Positions 20,892-32,204 of a DNA stretch of 64,000 nt are shown in pieces. Made by a program: the position numbers and the translations under genes. Origin of the DNA: Diacronema lutheri (Eukaryota > Haptophyta > Pavlovophyceae > Pavlovales > Pavlovaceae); assembly GCA_019448385.1 (NCBI GenBank), contig JAGTXO010000016.1:310001-374000 (forward strand), read 5' to 3'. The notes beneath the pieces are model-generated. The model did no database searches, had not been told where the DNA came from, and saw only the letters and a list, made by a program, of their open reading frames with translations. Within the stretch, counting starts at the first letter, position 1, and each line of letters opens with the position of its first letter.

Positions 20892-22040
20892 ATGCGCGCC
20901 GCGTCAACCCCGCCAGCCGGCGCGGTGGGCGGCGCGCCGATCGGCGCGCAGCTCCATCGCGCGCTCGTCGCGTTCAGCTCGCGCGTGCATGCCGACGACT
21001 TGCTTCGCGCGCTCTGGGCGCAGCCGCCCACGCCCGAGCCGGCGGGCGCCGAGACGGAATGGCCGCTCGCCGAGCGAGTGTGGGCGCTCTACGGCGCGGC
21101 GCGCTTCGGCTGCGCGCCTGCCGCGTCGCCGTCCGGCGGGTCGCAGCGCGCACGCGAGAACACCGATTCGGGCGCGAGCGACGGCTATCACCCGGCCCAT
21201 GCGTGCGCGCTGGTGCGCGCGTCGCCGGACCTACAGATCGCGAGCCTGCGCGCGGAGGACATGCTCGCGTGCGCGTCGCTTGCGGAGCTCACGCTCGGCT
21301 CAGACTTCAGCGCGGCGTGGCCCGCCGAGCTGCTCGCACAGGCCGACGCGCTGCGCGCGAGCGCCGGCCGCCAGCTTGCCATCGGCGCGCTTGCCGCGTG
21401 GGACGTGCCGCGCGCGGCCGCGCTGGTGCGGCACGCGTTTGGCGAGTCGGACGCGGGCGCGGCAGGCTCGTTGCCCGCCATGGCGCATGCGGCCGGCATG
21501 CCGATTTCGGCATCGGCCTCGCCCGCAACGACCGTGCCACCCTCCTCCGACCCTTCGCAGCCGCAGCGCGCGCGCCGGCCGCCGCTCGGCCCTGAGGCTG
21601 CGGCCGCCGCGGCCGAGCTGCGCGTGCTGCTTGAGGAGTGTGCGGCACCCGCAGCGGACGACGGGCCGGGCATGGCCGATCATGTCGACTCACCGTCCGA
21701 CGTGCTCGGCGAGACGCAATGGGGCACGCAGGCTGCCTTTGCGCCTGAGTTCGAGGCCTCGCCCGACGTGTCGCCCGCGCGCGGGCCGAGCGCGCGCGCC
21801 CACCCCGAGCCGAGCTCGGCCGCGGACTCGCAGGAGGTGTCGGAGCGGTCCGCGGCCCGCGCGCGCGCAGCGCACGCCGCCGTGCGCGCGTATGCAGCGC
21901 GCCACCCGCCAGACGCGCACCTGGCGCTGCAGCGCGACTTCCTCGACTGCGTGAGGCCGTGCCTCCCGTCCACCGACCTCGAGTCGGCGCAGGCGCGCGC
22001 GGCGGCAGTCCGTCACCTCGGGAGTGGCGGCGCAAGGTAG
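20892..22040 (+). CDS. Unrecognised alanine-rich helical protein
   Basis: 382 residues, single exon, starting ATG at 20892, 128 bp after the SLX4-like gene on the same strand. The N-terminal 60 residues (LHRALVAFSSRVHADDLLRA, then WPLAERVWALYGAARFG) and a central helical block (ASLAELTLGSDFSAAWPAEL) look folded. The rest is Pro/Ala/Ser-rich and probably disordered, ending with a helix near HLALQRDFLDCVRPCLPS. No transmembrane segment or catalytic motif is seen. A weak resemblance of the first block to the centriolar TEDC1 family (LRxAxW...W..L) is noted, not claimed. Confidence 0.6.
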   Translation: MRAASTPPAGAVGGAPIGAQLHRALVAFSSRVHADDLLRALWAQPPTPEPAGAETEWPLAERVWALYGAARFGCAPAASPSGGSQRARENTDSGASDGYHPAHACALVRASPDLQIASLRAEDMLACASLAELTLGSDFSAAWPAELLAQADALRASAGRQLAIGALAAWDVPRAAALVRHAFGESDAGAAGSLPAMAHAAGMPISASASPATTVPPSSDPSQPQRARRPPLGPEAAAAAAELRVLLEECAAPAADDGPGMADHVDSPSDVLGETQWGTQAAFAPEFEASPDVSPARGPSARAHPEPSSAADSQEVSERSAARARAAHAAVRAYAARHPPDAHLALQRDFLDCVRPCLPSTDLESAQARAAAVRHLGSGGAR

Positions 22041-22202
22041 CGCGCCAGGGCGCGGACGCGCGATTACGCGCGCACGTCGTGCGGCGAAAAGTCAAGGGGT
22101 CCGTAAACGATGCAATTCAGCTGCCGCGGCTGTCGCTCCGCGCCTACGAGTTCTCCGGCGCGGCGCACGGCCCGGCCGCGCGTTCCGGCGCTAGGTGCCG
22201 TA

Positions 22203-24970
22203 TCAGCCGCGCGTTCCGGCGAACGATTTCCGCGCCGCTCTGCCCTCGTGGACGGCACCTTGCGCGCGCAGCATGACAAGCTCGTCGTAGGCGCTCCACT
22301 TGCGCGGCGCCTCCTTCTTCTCCGGGTTGACGATCATCTCGCCCTCCTCAGCGCTCCGGTAGCCCAGCACGACGTGCCCCTGGCGCGCATGGATCGCGAG
22401 CGACACGTCGTAAAAGGAGAGCGGCTCGAGCTCGGCGACACTCTGCCCGAGCTTCAGCTGACCGAGCTCGAGCCACGCCTTCTCGAACGACGTCGAGAAG
22501 ATCTTGCGCTCGCCCGCGTCGAGCGCGAGCAGCTGCGAGAAGACGAAAACGAGCGTCGGGTCGTCCGCCTGCATCGCGATCAGCCCCGTCTCGAGCGAGT
22601 TGCGGTGCAGCACAGCGGTCTCGCCCGCACCGATGCCGTCGTTCACGACGAGCGGCGAGTCGCGCGTGATCAGCCGGTGCGTGAGGATGTCCTCGTAGAC
22701 GGGCACGATCCGCAAATCGGGCGCCTTCTTGCGGAGCAGCGTCGTGACGTGGAAGGTGCGCGCGTCGCGCAGACGCGCGGCGCTCTCAGAGTAGGACGTG
22801 AGCTCCTCGGCGTTGGCGGCGGCGGCGCGGTCGCCGAAGACGATGGCGACGGCGGCGTCGTCGATCGGCAGCCGGTTGTACGCCTCCGCTGAGAGGGGCG
22901 AGCCCTTGTGGTGCTCGATGGACACGGCGTTGTTAAGGATGCCGCCGGCGAGGTCGGTGAGCGCGGCGAAGATATCCATCTCCGAGCGGAGCGCCGCCTC
23001 GCGCACGGACTCGTCGACGGCGGAGAGGAAGTGGATCTCCGAGCCGGGCAGCAGCATCTTGCTCAGCACGGCGACCAGGTCCGCCATCTCGCGCGCCGAC
23101 CGCCAGCCGATCACGAGCACCGTCTGCCGCAGCTCAAACTCGCGCGCCGCGCGGAGCGCTTCGAGTGCACCTTCGATCGCGCCGTCGGCCACGCTCGGCC
23201 GCGCGCGGCTTCGTGTATCTTCCTTCTCGCGCAGGCGGCGCGCCTGGCGCCGGCGCTGCCTGAAGACGTGCAGCGCCCACACCAGCCTGGAGAGGTGGTG
23301 CCGCGCGCGGTGCGAGACCTTGACGCGCCCGCCCGGCACGCCCGACTCGTTGACGACGATCGCAGACTGCGAGTCGACGCCGACGAGGAGGATTCGGTCG
23401 TTCGGTTGAATCACGCGGTCTGCGCTCGGCGCGATCACAATCTCTGAGCCCTTCGTCTTGCCGTCTGCGCCGAGCGGGCGTGAGTGCACGCCGCAGAGCA
23501 CGCAGTACGGGAAGCGCGCGACGAGATTGCCAAAGGTCTTCCCAACCATGCGCGAGTCAGCCGGCTCGAAAAAAAAGTTGTTGCGCTCGAAGGAGATCAG
23601 CTCGACGAGCGACTCGCCGACGGAGGGCATGAGCGCCGTGAAGGCGAGCACCTTGTCCAGCGCCGCCGCCGACTGCACCGCGAGCACGTCGCGCGTCGTG
23701 TGCTTGTTCAGCTGGTTCACCACGTCGCGCCCGTCAGGTGTACGCACCTCTGCAATCATCTGACCGGTCACCTGCGCCAAGTTGCGCGACGCGCGGGGCC
23801 GGAGAGCGCGGCGGGTTCGAGCGAAAGCGCTCAGCGCGCGCTCGATACGCGCCAGCTACGAGACGCGCGCGCGCGCGCGCGCGCGCGCGGGATGGCGTGG
23901 GCTAGGCGCCGCGTGACGGGGCCGGGCATGGCTGCCGGCGGCCTACGCACGTGCGCCGCCTGCAGCGCAAGCCACGCGCGCTGCTCGCACGCACGCTGCG
24001 CCACACGCGCCACCGCCGGCGGTGCGACCCGCCCCAGCCCGCACGCGCCGCCCAGCCGGCGCGCGCCGCGCGTGCACGCGCGGCCGCGCGCCTGGTCGTC
24101 GTCGTCGAGGGATTGGAGTGAGAGGAGCGTCTCAAGCACCTGCGCGTCGGCCATGCGCGGGTCCTCCGACTCAGCGAGGCAGACGACGAAGCGCGCAGTG
24201 TTGATCGAGAGCCGCGTCAGATCGTCCTCCTCCGCGCTGTCTCCCTCCCACACGCGGATGCGCACGCCGCGCGGCTTTGGCGGGTTGCGCCGGCGGAAGG
24301 TGAGCTCGATCGAGCGCAGCATCTCGTAGCGCGACGTGTTACCCATGATGATGATGTCGCCCTTGCCGCCATTGTCGGCAAACATGGAGATCAGCTCGTC
24401 CACCAGGAAGAGCGTCTTGCTCGTCCAGCCGAGGATGACGACGTGCTCGCGCGCAAAGAGCTGCGAGTAGCGCGTGTAGAGCCGGTCGAGGAGCGTGCGC
24501 ACATTGTCGACAACGACGGACAGGAAGGTGAGGTTGAAGACAAATCCGAGGCCAGAGAGCACGACGACGATGAACTTGGTCCGCTCGCTCTCGCCTGCCG
24601 GGACGCCCGTCTGCGTGCCCGTGTCGATGAAGGTCGTGTACGACAGCCATATCGAGTGGTCGAGCGATGTGTCAAAGTCGGTCGTGCCGTCCGAGCCGAG
24701 CCGCCAGACAAACGTGCCGACAATGAGGAGCACGACGGCTATGAGCGAGAGGAACGCGTACTGCCCGGTCGACGTGCCGAAGAAGACCGCCGTCGTGATC
24801 TCCCACAGCTTGCTCGGCTTGAGCAGGTGTGTGCCGATTGCGCGTGGCCGCTTAAAGGCGAAGAGGTTGAGCTGATCGAGCGACATGCCCGTGCTTAGCT
24901 CCTCTCGACTTTGGCGCGTGGAGCTGAGGTTCAGCTCGGGCAGCGCCAGCTGCGGCACCGCGTTGCCCAT
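22203..24970 (-). CDS. CASTOR/POLLUX-like ion channel, copy A
   Basis: 815 residues from two exons, 24970-24092 and 23771-22203, joined by a 320-nt GC-AG intron at DDDDQ/VTGQMIAE. The N-terminus starts MGNA. Two hydrophobic segments (FLSLIAVVLLIVGTFVW and FIVVVLSGLGFVFNLTFLSV) flank a pore-like loop (SIWLSYTTFIDTGTQTGVP). Two RCK-type nucleotide-binding units follow: EHVVILGWTSKTLFLVDELI (about residue 180) and RQTVLVIGWRSAREMADLVA (about residue 510). The overall order matches plant CASTOR/POLLUX (DMI1) channels, which sit in the nuclear envelope and shape calcium oscillations; algal location is unknown. It is head to head with copy B, 181 bp between ATGs. Long stretches are almost identical in DNA to copy B while the N-terminus and the C-terminal third differ. 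Confidence 0.85.
23864..23889. repeat. (CG)13 dinucleotide run
   Basis: Uninterrupted 26-nt alternating C/G run within the GC-AG intron of channel copy A (23772-24091). Confidence 0.9.
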
Positions 24971-25151
24971 CCGCGCCGGCGCGTTGTTAATCTACACCAC
25001 CACCGCCGCCCGCGCTCAAAATGGGCAAACTCCCTTCGTCCTTAAAAGTACGGTAACTACTACCAAAGATGAGACACAGCGTCCGCGATAATAACCACCG
25101 CGCGGTGATCTGACCTGCGTTGGCGGCAGCGCGGGCGCGAGCTACGTGGGC
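24971..25151. promoter_or_regulatory. Shared divergent promoter of the channel pair
   Basis: 181 bp between the two ATGs. It is less GC-rich in its middle (about 24990-25090), with CCTTAAAAGT and several A-rich patches. No coding potential. It must contain the promoters of both channel genes. Confidence 0.6.
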
Positions 25152-27804
25152 ATGGGCAACGCCCTCACGGGCGGCGACGCCTCGCCGTGGGCGCTGAAGG
25201 GTCCGAAGCAGCCCGATGGCGACTCGCTCACCGTCGGCATGTCGATCGACGAGATCGAGGAGCTGATGAGGCCTGATGTCGAGACTCGCATCGCGCGCCT
25301 CAAGCGGCTCTCAAAGCGCGAGAAAGTGTCCGAGGTGGTCAAGTCCGTGACGTTTGGCACGTCGATCGGGCAGTACGCCTTCCTGCTCTTCATCGCGATC
25401 ATCCTACTTATCATCGGCACGGTCGCCTGGATGAGCACGACCGGCACGGCCGACTATGACACCTCGCTCGTCCAGTCGATGTGGCTGTCGTACACAATGT
25501 TCATCGACATTGGCACGCAGACGGGCGTCCCGGCGGATGAATCGGGGACGATCAAGGTGACGGTGGCAGTGCTCTCCTTCCTCGGCTTCTGCTTCAACCT
25601 CACCTTCCTGTCCGTCGTCGTCGACAATGTGCGCACGCTCCTCGACCGGCTCTACACGCGCTACTCGCAGCTCTTTGTGCGCGAGCACGTCGTCATTCTC
25701 GGCTGGACGAGCAAGACGCTCTTCCTGGTGAACGAGCTGATCTCCATGTTTGCCGACAATGGCGGCGAGGGCGACATCATCATCATGGGCAACACGTCGC
25801 GCTACGAGATGCTGCGCTCGATCGAGCTCACCTTCCGCCGGCGCAACCCGCCCAAGCCGCGCGGCGTCCGCATCCGCGTGTGGGAGGGAGACAGCGCGGA
25901 GGAGGACGATCTGACGCGGCTCTCGATCAACACTGCACGCTTCGTCGTCTGCCTCGCTGAGTCGGAGGACCCGCGCATGGCCGACGCGCAGGTGCTTGAG
26001 ACGCTCCTCTCACTTCTCTCCCTCGACGACGACGACCAGGCGCGCAGCCGCGGCCCCGAGACGCGCGGCGGGCCAGGCTGGGGCGATGCGCGCGCGGAGT
26101 GCGTGGCGGGCGCGTGGACCGTTGTTGCGCCCATGGGCGCGCGCGTAATTCTCGCAGGTCGCAGCACCGAGCCGCGCGCGCAGCTTGCGCCGTGCTGCAG
26201 TTCGCCCGCACAAATGCGCGCCGCGCGCGGAGGGCGGCCGCGCCCACGCTGCTCAGCGACCGTCCCGCGCATCACACGCCGCGCGCGCTCCGCCGCAGGT
26301 GACGGGCACGGTGATCGCCGAGCTGCGCACCGCCGACAGCCGGCGCGTCATCAACGAGCTCAACTTGCACGCCAACTCGGACGTCCTCGGCGTGCAGTCG
26401 GCGCGCGCTGTCGACAAGATCCTCGCCTTCAATACGCTCCGGCCGGGCGTGGGCGAGTCGCTGATCGAGCTCATCTCGTTCGAGGGCAACAACTTTTTCT
26501 TCGAGGCGGCGGACGACGAGCTGGTCGGCGTGCCGTTTGGCCGCGTCTGCGAGCGCTTCCCGCTGTGCATCCTGTGCGGTCTGCACTCGAGCAGCGCGCA
26601 AGGCGCCCTGCGCTCCGAGATTGTGATCGGTCCTCCGCCCGACCGGCCCGTGCAGCGCGGCGACCGGCTACTCTTGATCGCCGTCGACAGGCACGCCATC
26701 GCGCTCGACCGCAGCTCGACCGCCATCGTCCGCAGCTGCGCGCCGGGCCCGCCCGTCAGCGGCGCCGAGCGCGGCGCCAAGCCTGCCGCGCCGCTCGACC
26801 CGGCGCTTGAGCACGTGCAGCTGCGCAACGTGAAGCTGCAGTCATGGCTGCGGCAGACGGTGCTCGTGATCGGCTGGCGGTCGGCGCGCGAGATGGCGGA
26901 CCTGGTCGCCGTGCTGAGCCAGATGCTGCTGCCCGGCTCGGAGATCCACTTCCTCTCCGCCGTCGACGAGTCCGTGCGCGAGGCGGCGCTCCGCTCGGAG
27001 ATGGATATCTTCGCCGCGCTCACCGACCTCGCCGGCGGGATGGCGGGCGGGGGCATCACGGTCCAGCACCACGACGGCTCGCCCCTCGCGTCGGGCGCGC
27101 TCGAGCTGCTGCCGCTGCGCGAGGCGACCGCCGCCATCGTGATTGGCGACCCGACCGGCGCGCAGACGTCCGAGGAGGCGAGCTCGTACAGCAAGGGCGC
27201 CGCGCGTCTGCGCGACGCGCGCACCTTCCACTCGACGACGCTGCTGCGCAAGGCCGCGCCCGATTTGCGGATCGTGCCCATCTACGAGGACATCCTCACG
27301 TATCGGCTGCTCCGGCGCAACGACGGCCTCGTCGAGGTCGACGAGAGCAAGCGCGCTCGCGGCACCGGTGGCGTGACCGCCGTGCTGCACCGCAACTCGC
27401 TCGAGACGGGCCTGATCGCGATGCAGGCCGACGACCCGACGCTCGTCTTTGTCCTCTCGCAGCTGCTCGCGCTCGACGACGTCGCCGGCCAAAAAATCTT
27501 CTCCGTGCCTTTCGAGGCCGCGCTCGCAGACATGCAACTGACGGCGGGCGAGAGTACGCACGGCGGTGGCCGCGCCGGAGGCGGCGCGCCTGCCCCGACG
27601 GGCAAGCTGGGCACGTCACCGGCGGAGATGACCTTCGACGCGATGAGCGCGCGCGTGCGCGACTTTGCCGGCCACGTGCTCATCGGCTACTTCGACTCGG
27701 CCCTCGAGAAAGTCGTGCTCAACCCGCTCAAGAAGCGCGTGCCACGCCGCTGGCGTGCGACCGACGAGCTCATCCTGCTGCGCGCACACGCCGCGTCCAC
27801 ATGA
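25152..27804 (+). CDS. CASTOR/POLLUX-like ion channel, copy B
   Basis: 797 residues from exons 25152-26039 and 26299-27804; the 259-nt intron is also GC-AG and at the same codon as in copy A (DDDDQ/VTGTVIAE). The ATG at 25152 gives MGNALTGGDASP; G2 with Thr6 resembles an N-myristoylation signal, which copy A lacks. Membrane segments (FLLFIAIILLIIGTVAW, VAVLSFLGFCFNLTFLSVVV), pore loop SMWLSYTMFIDIGTQTGVPA and two RCK units are as in copy A. The C-terminal part has a Gly/Ala-rich linker (HGGGRAGGGAPAPTG) absent from copy A. Expected role: cation conductance regulated by ligand binding to RCK domains; the membrane is unknown. Confidence 0.85.
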
Positions 27805-28060
27805 TCGCCGCGCCGCGAGGCGTCGCGCGCGCGAGACCTCGGGCGGCGCTGCGGCGCCTGGCGCTGCGCTGCTGCGTGGCGGCCTGCTCTGTGCGTTGGC
27901 GGCCACCTCTCGTCTCGTGTGGCTCGAGCTCGGTGCGGGCTGTGGATCCCTGGCTTGTGCTGCATGCGCAGCGCAGGCTGCGCGACGGCAGCGTGCCCAA
28001 CACACCTTGATCAGCTCATGAGACCATCTTCAGCACCGCCCGCACGTCCTCTCGCGAGGG

Positions 28061-30166
28061 ATGCTCCCGATTTCCCGCGCTCTTCAAAATGCTGCCTTGA
28101 ATATGGCGGGCCTCACGCGCGCCGCCCACGCGCGGCTGAACACCGCCCTCGCCGAGCAGCTCGGCCGTCGCCGAGAGCAAGCGCTCCTCGATCTGCGCGG
28201 CGCACGCAATGCAGTGCGGCGCTCGCGCATTGAGCTCGAGCACACCGCCGAGGCGGTGAGCGATGGCGAGCGACTCCTCGCGTCGGCCGCGCGGCGGCTG
28301 CGGGCACTCGAGGCGCACGACGACGAGGCGCGCGCCGCGCCACGCGACCAGGGCCCCGCGCTTGTGCAGCTCGCTCAGCAAGTGGCCGAGGCCGACCGGC
28401 TCTCGCGCGCGCATTCCACCGAGCTGCAGCACCGTCGCGGCTCGATCGGCGCCGCCGAGCGCGAGCGTGCGCAAACCGCAGCCGCTGCCGAGCGCGCCGG
28501 TGCATCGGCGCGCGCGGCGCAGCTGCGCGCCGCGGGCGCGGCGCGGCAAGCAGACAGTGCAACGGCCGCGGCGCTTGATTCGTCGTCGCGCCTCGCGCGC
28601 GTGCAGGGTGAGCACGAGCGCGCGATGCGTGCGATGTGCGACGCACAGGCGGACGCGGCGGCACACGCGCGCGAAGCGGCACTCGCGCGCGAGCTCGTGA
28701 GCCTCGCGCGCAGCTCGTGCATAGACGCGAGCGCGCAGCTTGAACTGCTGCGCACGTCGCTCGCCCGCGCGCGCGCACAGCTCGCACGGCAGGACGAGAA
28801 GGCCGGCCGCGCGTGGCGAGACGCGGCTGACGCGGCCGCACGCACGGACGGCGCGGAGCGCGACGCGCGCGGGCAGGCGCGGCAGCTCGAGACGTTGCGC
28901 GCCGACGGCGCCGAGCTCAAGGCGATCCGCGCGCGCACCGCCACGGAGCTCGGCCGCCGCTCTGCGACGCTCGTCTCACTGCGCGACGCGCTCGCCGAGC
29001 GGCACGTGGCGCTTGCAACGCTCGGCGCGCGCGCGGACGAGGCGAGCACGCTCGCGCGGCGCGAGACGGCGCTCGCGACGCGGCTGCGCGAGAAGCTGCG
29101 CGTCATCACGGCCGCAGCGCCCGCGCGCGAGCGCGAGGCGACCGCCTCGCCGCGCGGGCCAGGCCGCCGGCGCGTGAAAGACGTGGCACACGCGCAACGT
29201 GCGACCGCGCTTGCGGCCGCGCTCGCGCGCGCGGAGGAGGCGGAGGCGGAAGCGGCGCTCTTGCGCGGGCAGCTCGCCGAGCTGCACGCGCGCGGGCTCG
29301 CCGCGGCCGACGGCGTGCGCGCGCTGCGTGCCGCGCTCGACGCGGCCCGCGCGCACGCGCTCGGCCGCGGCGCGCAAGAGGCGGCCTCAGCTGGCCAGTT
29401 GCAGCGCGCGGAGCAGGCGCGGGCGGTCGCCGACGAGGCGGTGGCGCGCGCGCGCGCGCGGTTGGACGAGCTCGCGTCTGCGCTGCGCCAGTACTTCGCG
29501 TCGGAGGACGAGCAAGCGCGCAACGCGCGCGAGCTGACGGAAGCACGGCGCGCTGCGGTCGCGCTGCTGGCCGACTGCCGCGCTGAGGAGGGGCAGCTGC
29601 GTGACGCGCTTGCACGCTCGGCGCGTGCGGAGGGCGCTTCGGCCGATGCGCGGAGTGCGCTGCTTGAGTGCCGCGCCGCGCTGCTCGCGCGCCAAGCCGA
29701 GCTGCGCGCCGCGCAAGACAGCGAGATCGGCGAATTGCGCGAACTTGAACGCGAGGTGGCGCGCGCGGATGGCGCGCGCGCGCAGCTTTGCGACGCGCTC
29801 GCGCGCGTGCGCGCGGGCCGCGACGAGCTGCGCGAGCGCGTGCGCACGCTCGAGTCGCTCGCGCCGCGCGCGGTGCGTGCCTCCGAGCGCGAGCTCCTTG
29901 TGCAGCCCTGCGCGCGCCTTGCCTCCGCGCGGGCGGAAGGGGGCGCGCTCGAAGGACTGGTCGAGCGCGTGACGGTTGCGCTCGACGAGACGCGGCGCGC
30001 TGCGGCGCTCGCGCCGGCCGTGGCGCGCGCCGCGCGCGCCGAGCGGCGCGACGCCGAGGCGGCTGTGCGCCGCCTGCAACATGCCAACCGCGCGAAGCGC
30101 GCGCGGCTCGCAAAGGCGGTGGGAACCGCGGCGCGGCTCGGTGAGGAGGTCGACGCGTGGAGCTAA
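28061..30166 (+). CDS. Long coiled-coil protein, unrecognised
   Basis: 701 residues, single exon, ATG at 28061 (a second in-frame ATG lies at 28103). Almost the whole length is heptad-rich helix with Ala, Arg, Glu and Leu (for example LRGQLAELHARGLAAADGVR, LRDALARSARAEGASADARS). There is no catalytic motif, signal peptide or membrane segment. A few breaks near residue 350 (SPRGPGRRRVKD) may be a hinge. Similar proteins are common in flagellar and basal-body structures; a cytoskeletal role is an inference from composition and from other ciliary genes nearby. Confidence 0.7.
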   Translation: MLPISRALQNAALNMAGLTRAAHARLNTALAEQLGRRREQALLDLRGARNAVRRSRIELEHTAEAVSDGERLLASAARRLRALEAHDDEARAAPRDQGPALVQLAQQVAEADRLSRAHSTELQHRRGSIGAAERERAQTAAAAERAGASARAAQLRAAGAARQADSATAAALDSSSRLARVQGEHERAMRAMCDAQADAAAHAREAALARELVSLARSSCIDASAQLELLRTSLARARAQLARQDEKAGRAWRDAADAAARTDGAERDARGQARQLETLRADGAELKAIRARTATELGRRSATLVSLRDALAERHVALATLGARADEASTLARRETALATRLREKLRVITAAAPAREREATASPRGPGRRRVKDVAHAQRATALAAALARAEEAEAEAALLRGQLAELHARGLAAADGVRALRAALDAARAHALGRGAQEAASAGQLQRAEQARAVADEAVARARARLDELASALRQYFASEDEQARNARELTEARRAAVALLADCRAEEGQLRDALARSARAEGASADARSALLECRAALLARQAELRAAQDSEIGELRELEREVARADGARAQLCDALARVRAGRDELRERVRTLESLAPRAVRASERELLVQPCARLASARAEGGALEGLVERVTVALDETRRAAALAPAVARAARAERRDAEAAVRRLQHANRAKRARLAKAVGTAARLGEEVDAWS

Positions 30167-30294
30167 GCCGTAGCCGGCGGTGGCGTCCAGGACGCGAGTT
30201 GGGGGGCGGGGGGCGGGCGGGCGGCGGGCGGCGGCGCAGCACGCAACGCGCAAGTTTTTCACGCCACAGAAAAAAATATCGTTACGAGAACGAG

Positions 30295-32204
30295 ATGGCC
30301 GCGCGCCAGGAGCGCCGGCCGCAAGGGGGCAACACGAACCGATCGGACCGGTCGCTGCACCCGGAAGAGCTGCGCGGCTCGGCTCCGCCGTCGTCACGCT
30401 TGGCCTCCGTGAAACCGACGCCGCGCTCGGACGGCCGGCCGACCCCGCGCACCGCGGCCGATGCGCTCGCGCGCGCGCCGCTCGAGCTCTCGCACTCGCT
30501 GCCCGGCTCGTCGAGCGCGCGTGCGCCGCTGGGCTCGGGCCGGCGCGTGCTGGACAACACGCTCGACAACACATCTACCTCGAAGGATGGCGAGCGCTTT
30601 GCGCGCACGATCAACCGCTTCACACCTGAGCAGCGCGCGCGGCAGCGCTCGATGATGGCGGAGATCCGAAACCGCGTCGAGGTGCGGAACGTGGACGTGC
30701 GCAATGCGTTCCGCGAGCTGGACGAGGACAAGTCGGGCTCGGTCGACGTGTCGGAGTTCGTCAATGTTCTGCGCAAGGCGCACATCGAGCTGCCACCCGC
30801 CGACGCGCAGCTGCTCTTCGCGTTTGGCGACTCAGACGGCTCGGGCCGCGTGTCGTACGACGAGTTCTGCAAGGCGCTCGAGCGGACGGGCCCGTGGGGC
30901 AGCCGATTCTACGGCCTCGAGGGCACCGAGTCAGACGAACACGTGAAGCACGTGGTCGAGAAGTATGCCAAGAAGGTGGGCGCGCGCGCAAAGGGTAGCG
31001 ACCGCTCGCGCCGCGCGGCAGCCACCATCAGCTGACGCGCACGCGCGCCCTCTGCCGGCCGCGTACCGCCGCGCCCGACGGCACGCGCAGGAGTTTGCAG
31101 CCGCAATGGGCGCGCGCATCGCGCAGGGCTCCGCCGGTCGGATGCGCTACTACCACATGCTCGACCGCGACGCCGACGGTTACGTTTCGAAGGAGGATTT
31201 CATCCAGGGCAGCCGGTGGGGCGTGGCGCACGCTTCTCGTCCAGCGGCGCGCGCGTGTCCCGCGCGCCTCGCCGCCGGCTGAGCGCACGCACGGAGCGAA
31301 GGTCGCGCGTGCGTCGTTCGCCCACACCGCCCGCGCTGCTCGCGCGCGCGCGCGCGCGCGCAGCAAGCTCAACATGGCGCGCGAGACGGAGGGCGAGGTG
31401 AACCAGTTCTTCAGAGAGCTCGCCGATCTGCAGGGTGGCGAGGGCCGGCTCAACTTCCCGCTCTTTGGCGAGCTGCTCACGCCGCTGCCGGATCTTAAGG
31501 GCACCGGACCTTTCGGCGGCGACTACCGCCTCGCCGAGATCGACGCCGTGCGCCGGCGCGCGCGCGATCTTGACGACACGATTCGTTCGAATCCGTTGAT
31601 GGATGTCCGGACGCGAGGCGCGCTCCAGACGATGCGCACGTGGCAGTTCGAGCCGGGGCCGGCAAACAGCTCCGCGCCCGGCGTTGGCCCGCTCCTCGCC
31701 CTCTCGAAAAGCGCCGGTGCGCTGCCCAGCCCGCGCGCGCTGCGCGCGAGCGTCGAGCCGGTCGGAAAATCCGACCCGCGCCGCGAGCGTTCGATAGACG
31801 CGGGCACGTACGAGATCGCCGACGCGCCGCTGCCCGAGCGTGCCGACACGCACCTGCTGCCGCAGCGCCACTTTGCGCCGCGCCGCTCGGGGCAGCCCGC
31901 GTTCGCGCGCGGCACGCACGCCAACGTGATCGAGCCGGTCAGCGAGTCTTCCATGTTTCAAACGGAGCGCGCGCGGCTCGTGCGGCCGGCGCACTTTGCC
32001 GACAAGTGGGATTCGGCGGAGGACGCGCGGCGGAAGAGCGCAGTCGTCGACGCGCGCGCGCGCCGCGCCGCGGGCAACGAGGGGCGCATCTCGCTAATGG
32101 TGACCGAGCGGCAGGCGACGGCGGAACTGCTCGACCACTGCCGCTCGCGCGCGCTCGGCCGGCAGGCGCTGTGGCTGATGGAGCGCACAGCCGGGCAGAT
32201 GTGA
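30295..32204 (+). CDS. EF-hand protein with long basic C-terminal region
   Basis: 548 residues from three exons: 30295-30975, 31091-31215, 31364-32204, all GT-AG with matching phase. The N-terminal 110 residues are disordered. Three EF-hand loops are seen: LDEDKSGSVDVSEF, GDSDGSGRVSYDEF and LDRDADGYVSKEDF; the third is created partly by exon 2. After EF3 comes LNFPLFGELLTPLPDLKGTG and then a Pro/Arg-rich tail ending ALWLMERTAGQM. This arrangement is reminiscent of EF-hand proteins of flagellar axonemes, but no specific ortholog is recognised. Calcium binding is likely for all three loops as acidic ligands are present. Confidence 0.82.
31341..31361. repeat. (CG)10 run directly at a splice acceptor
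   Basis: Alternating C/G run filling the 3' end of intron 2 (31216-31363) of the EF-hand gene up to the CAG. There is no polypyrimidine tract here. Confidence 0.85.

Noticed and set aside
20892-22040. Assignment of this gene to the TEDC1 centriole family
   Set aside because: The resemblance is limited to a short pattern in the first 60 residues and could be chance in alanine-rich sequence.
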